Shown here: in pieces, positions 38,224 to 39,508 of the stretch
Numbering within the stretch: position 1 is the stretch's first letter
How the letters are laid out: each line of letters starts with the position of its first letter
Assembly (NCBI GenBank): GCA_937906995.1
Contig: CALESB010000032.1
Location: 1 to 39,508, forward strand
From: an uncultured Sutterella sp.
Lineage (GTDB): Bacteria > Pseudomonadota > Gammaproteobacteria > Burkholderiales > Burkholderiaceae_F
Reading direction: 5' to 3'
DNA length: 39,508 nucleotides
Notes under the pieces: generated by a model
What the model saw: the letters and a program-made list of their open reading frames with translations, nothing else
Told to the model about the DNA's origin: nothing
Databases searched by the model: none
Position numbers and translations under genes: made by a program

Positions 38224-38868
38224 TTAAGCCTTCACAGCCGGACGGACGATAATCTTACCGCCCTTGGCACCGGGGACTGCACCACGGACGAGCAACAATT
38301 GACGTTCGACGTCAATACGAGCGACCACGAGGTTTTGCGTCGTGCGTTGCACATCGCCCAAGTGACCAGCCATACGCTTGCCCGGGAAAACACGACCCGG
38401 ATCTTGACGGTTACCGATAGAACCAGGTGCGCGAGTCGTCACGGAGTTACCGTGGCTAGCACGGTTGGACGAGAAGTGGTGACGCTTGATAGCGCCAGCG
38501 AAACCCTTACCGATGGTAACACCGGTCACGTCGACCTTTTGGCCAGCCGTGAACATTTCCACGGACAACGTCGTGCCCACGGTCATTTCGCCGAGCTTAT
38601 CAGCTTCGATATGGAACTCTTTGAGCATTTCGCCAGCTTCGACACCTGCCTTAGCATAGTGACCTGCAAGCGGCTTGCTCACACGAGACGGCTTCTTAGA
38701 GCCGAATGCGACTTGAATGGCATTGTAGCCGTCGTTTTCTTCCGTCTTCACTTGCGTGATACGGTTACCAGCCATGTCGAGCACCGTAACGGGAATGGAT
38801 TCACCATCCTCGGTAAAGATGCGCGTCATGCCGATCTTACGACCAACTAAGCCGAGTTTTTCACTCAT
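38224..38868 (-). CDS. rplC: 50S ribosomal protein L3
   Basis: A 214-residue L3: MSEKLGLVGRKIGMTRIFTE, VTGVTIGKGFAGAIKRHHFS, GSIGNRQDPGRVFPGKRMAG and HLGDVQRTTQNLVVARIDVE. The ATG at 38868 has GGAG six bases upstream and gives the usual start; 38880 is only a frame extension. It is preceded by a 134-base gap with its own promoter. Confidence 0.98.
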   Translation of the reverse strand: MSEKLGLVGRKIGMTRIFTEDGESIPVTVLDMAGNRITQVKTEENDGYNAIQVAFGSKKPSRVSKPLAGHYAKAGVEAGEMLKEFHIEADKLGEMTVGTTLSVEMFTAGQKVDVTGVTIGKGFAGAIKRHHFSSNRASHGNSVTTRAPGSIGNRQDPGRVFPGKRMAGHLGDVQRTTQNLVVARIDVERQLLLVRGAVPGAKGGKIIVRPAVKA

Positions 38869-38880
38869 TGTTATCTCCAC

Positions 38881-38987
38881 CCCGGCTACGATTGGCCGGG
38901 ACCATTTTTAAGAAAAATCGTCAATCAAAATCTATTTTTTCATGACGAGAAAGGCGCGATTGTACCTTGCAAATTAAAAGCTTGCAA
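38881..38987 (-). promoter_or_regulatory. rplC promoter and leader hairpin
   Basis: On the minus strand TTGCAA (38982-38987) and TACAAT (38959-38964) are 17 bases apart, giving a start near 38952 and a leader of about 85 bases. The leader ends in a CCCGGC/GCCGGG hairpin (38881-38900) placed right before the GTGGAG ribosome-binding site of rplC, where it could control initiation, for example by L4 feedback. That regulator is inference. Confidence 0.6.
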
Positions 38988-39002
38988 GTCAAAAGCAAAA
39001 AA

Positions 39003-39314
39003 TTATTGAACCTTGATTTCGACGTCCACGCCGGCAGCCAAATCCAACTTCATCAAAGCATCAACCGTCTTGTCGGTCGGATCGATGATGTCCATCAAGC
39101 GTTGGTGGGTGCGGATTTCAAATTGGTCACGACTCGTCTTATTGACGTGCGGAGAACGCAAAATGTCGAAACGTTGGATGCGAGTGGGAAGAGGAACAGG
39201 ACCGCGAACCACAGCGCCAGTGCGCTTGGCCGTGTCAACGATTTCTTGAGCTGATTGATCAATCAACTTGTAATCGAACGCCTTAAGGCGAATACGAATG
39301 CGTTGAGATTGCAT
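39003..39314 (-). CDS. rpsJ: 30S ribosomal protein S10
   Basis: A 103-residue S10, MQSQRIRIRLKAFDYKLIDQ, with the VRGPVPLPTRIQRFDILRSP loop and SRDQFEIRTHQRLMDIIDPT, ending AAGVDVEIKVQ. S10 also acts with NusB in antitermination. It follows tuf after a hairpin and precedes rplC by an unusual 134-base gap. Confidence 0.98.
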   Translation of the reverse strand: MQSQRIRIRLKAFDYKLIDQSAQEIVDTAKRTGAVVRGPVPLPTRIQRFDILRSPHVNKTSRDQFEIRTHQRLMDIIDPTDKTVDALMKLDLAAGVDVEIKVQ

Positions 39315-39354
39315 TTCGATTTTTCCTTTTTTAAAAGAACACTAAAGAACAAAT

Positions 39355-39389
39355 AGAGGATGCGGAGTATAACCCCGCATCCTCTTTTT
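39355..39389. terminator. Hairpin between tuf and rpsJ
   Basis: AGAGGATGCGG pairs with CCGCATCCTCT (39375-39385) in an 11-bp stem. The better T-run (39385-39389) is on the plus strand; on the minus strand, the direction of tuf, only ATTTGTTC follows. It probably ends or attenuates tuf transcripts and may be bidirectional. Confidence 0.6.
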
Positions 39390-39419
39390 GTCAAATAATC
39401 TCAGTAGTTAGCTGAAATA

Positions 39420-39508
39420 TTACTCGATGATCTTGGCAACCACACCGGCACCGACCGTACGACCACCTTCACGAACTGCGAAACGCAAGCCTTCGTTCAT
39501 AGCGATCG
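39420..39508 (-). CDS. tuf: Elongation factor Tu, C-terminal end only
   Basis: The last 29 codons read AIAMNEGLRFAVREGGRTVG and AGVVAKIIE before the stop, matching the C-terminus of domain 3 of EF-Tu. The rest of the gene lies beyond the right edge. Its place upstream of rpsJ is the usual str-S10 junction. A second tuf copy elsewhere is likely from family knowledge but cannot be seen. Confidence 0.95.
   Translation of the reverse strand, partial: IAMNEGLRFAVREGGRTVGAGVVAKIIE

Overview
The window comes from a moderately AT-rich betaproteobacterium. The mlaFEDACB order, the murA-hinT-tatABC and sspA/sspB neighbourhoods, mrcA next to cyaY-lptM-lysA, and an S10-spc-alpha ribosomal cluster all fit Burkholderiales. 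Two gene sets that often sit inside these neighbourhoods in Burkholderia and Ralstonia are absent: the his operon between murA and hinT, and petABC between nif3 and sspA. With the lower GC this suggests a reduced, host-associated member such as Sutterellaceae. That placement is inference, not a database result.

Layout. 1-504: one end of an IS3-family (IS150-like) insertion sequence, with its first transposase frame running off the left edge, abutting the terminator of a tRNA-Thr(UGU) gene. 556-5895 (minus strand): tRNA-Thr, sspB, sspA, nif3-like, tatC, tatB, tatA, hinT, murA. 6066-9841 (minus): the Mla phospholipid-transport operon mlaFEDACB. 10216-12582 (plus): mrcA (PBP1A). About 12624-19855: a 7.2-kb integrated mobile element between mrcA and cyaY. 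19856-24658: cyaY, a small LptM-like lipoprotein, lysA, an AspT/YidE-type transporter, engB and hslR. 24833-39508 (minus): rplQ, rpoA, rpsD, rpsK, rpsM, rpmJ, secY and the spc and S10 operons up to rpsJ, ending in the last codons of tuf.

The mobile element is the most unusual part. It encodes a P4-type tyrosine integrase, an AlpA-like regulator, an Ash/Icd-like small protein, a small unknown protein, a Toprim-type primase-like protein and a DUF927 ATPase/helicase; the last five form one compact co-directional block. No capsid, lysis, conjugation or recognised cargo gene is visible, so it looks like a minimal satellite or replicative integrative element. Two inverted 80-bp arrays flank the replication genes. 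Each has six octamers of consensus GGGGGACA at nearly identical offsets (0, 9, 18, inverted at 49, 62, 72). The arrangement recalls the two iteron regions ori1 and crr of satellite phage P4. Between the first array and alpA lies about 1 kb of non-coding DNA holding five CG-rich alternating tracts, an exact 10-bp-phased CGACA array, AT-rich inverted repeats and GTCCGA boxes.

The ribosomal cluster is divided by several large intercistronic gaps, each with a strong hairpin. Good sigma-70-like promoters with exact 17-bp spacers can be read upstream of rplC, rplN and rpmJ, and infA is missing between secY and rpmJ. This suggests several internal transcription units rather than one long operon.
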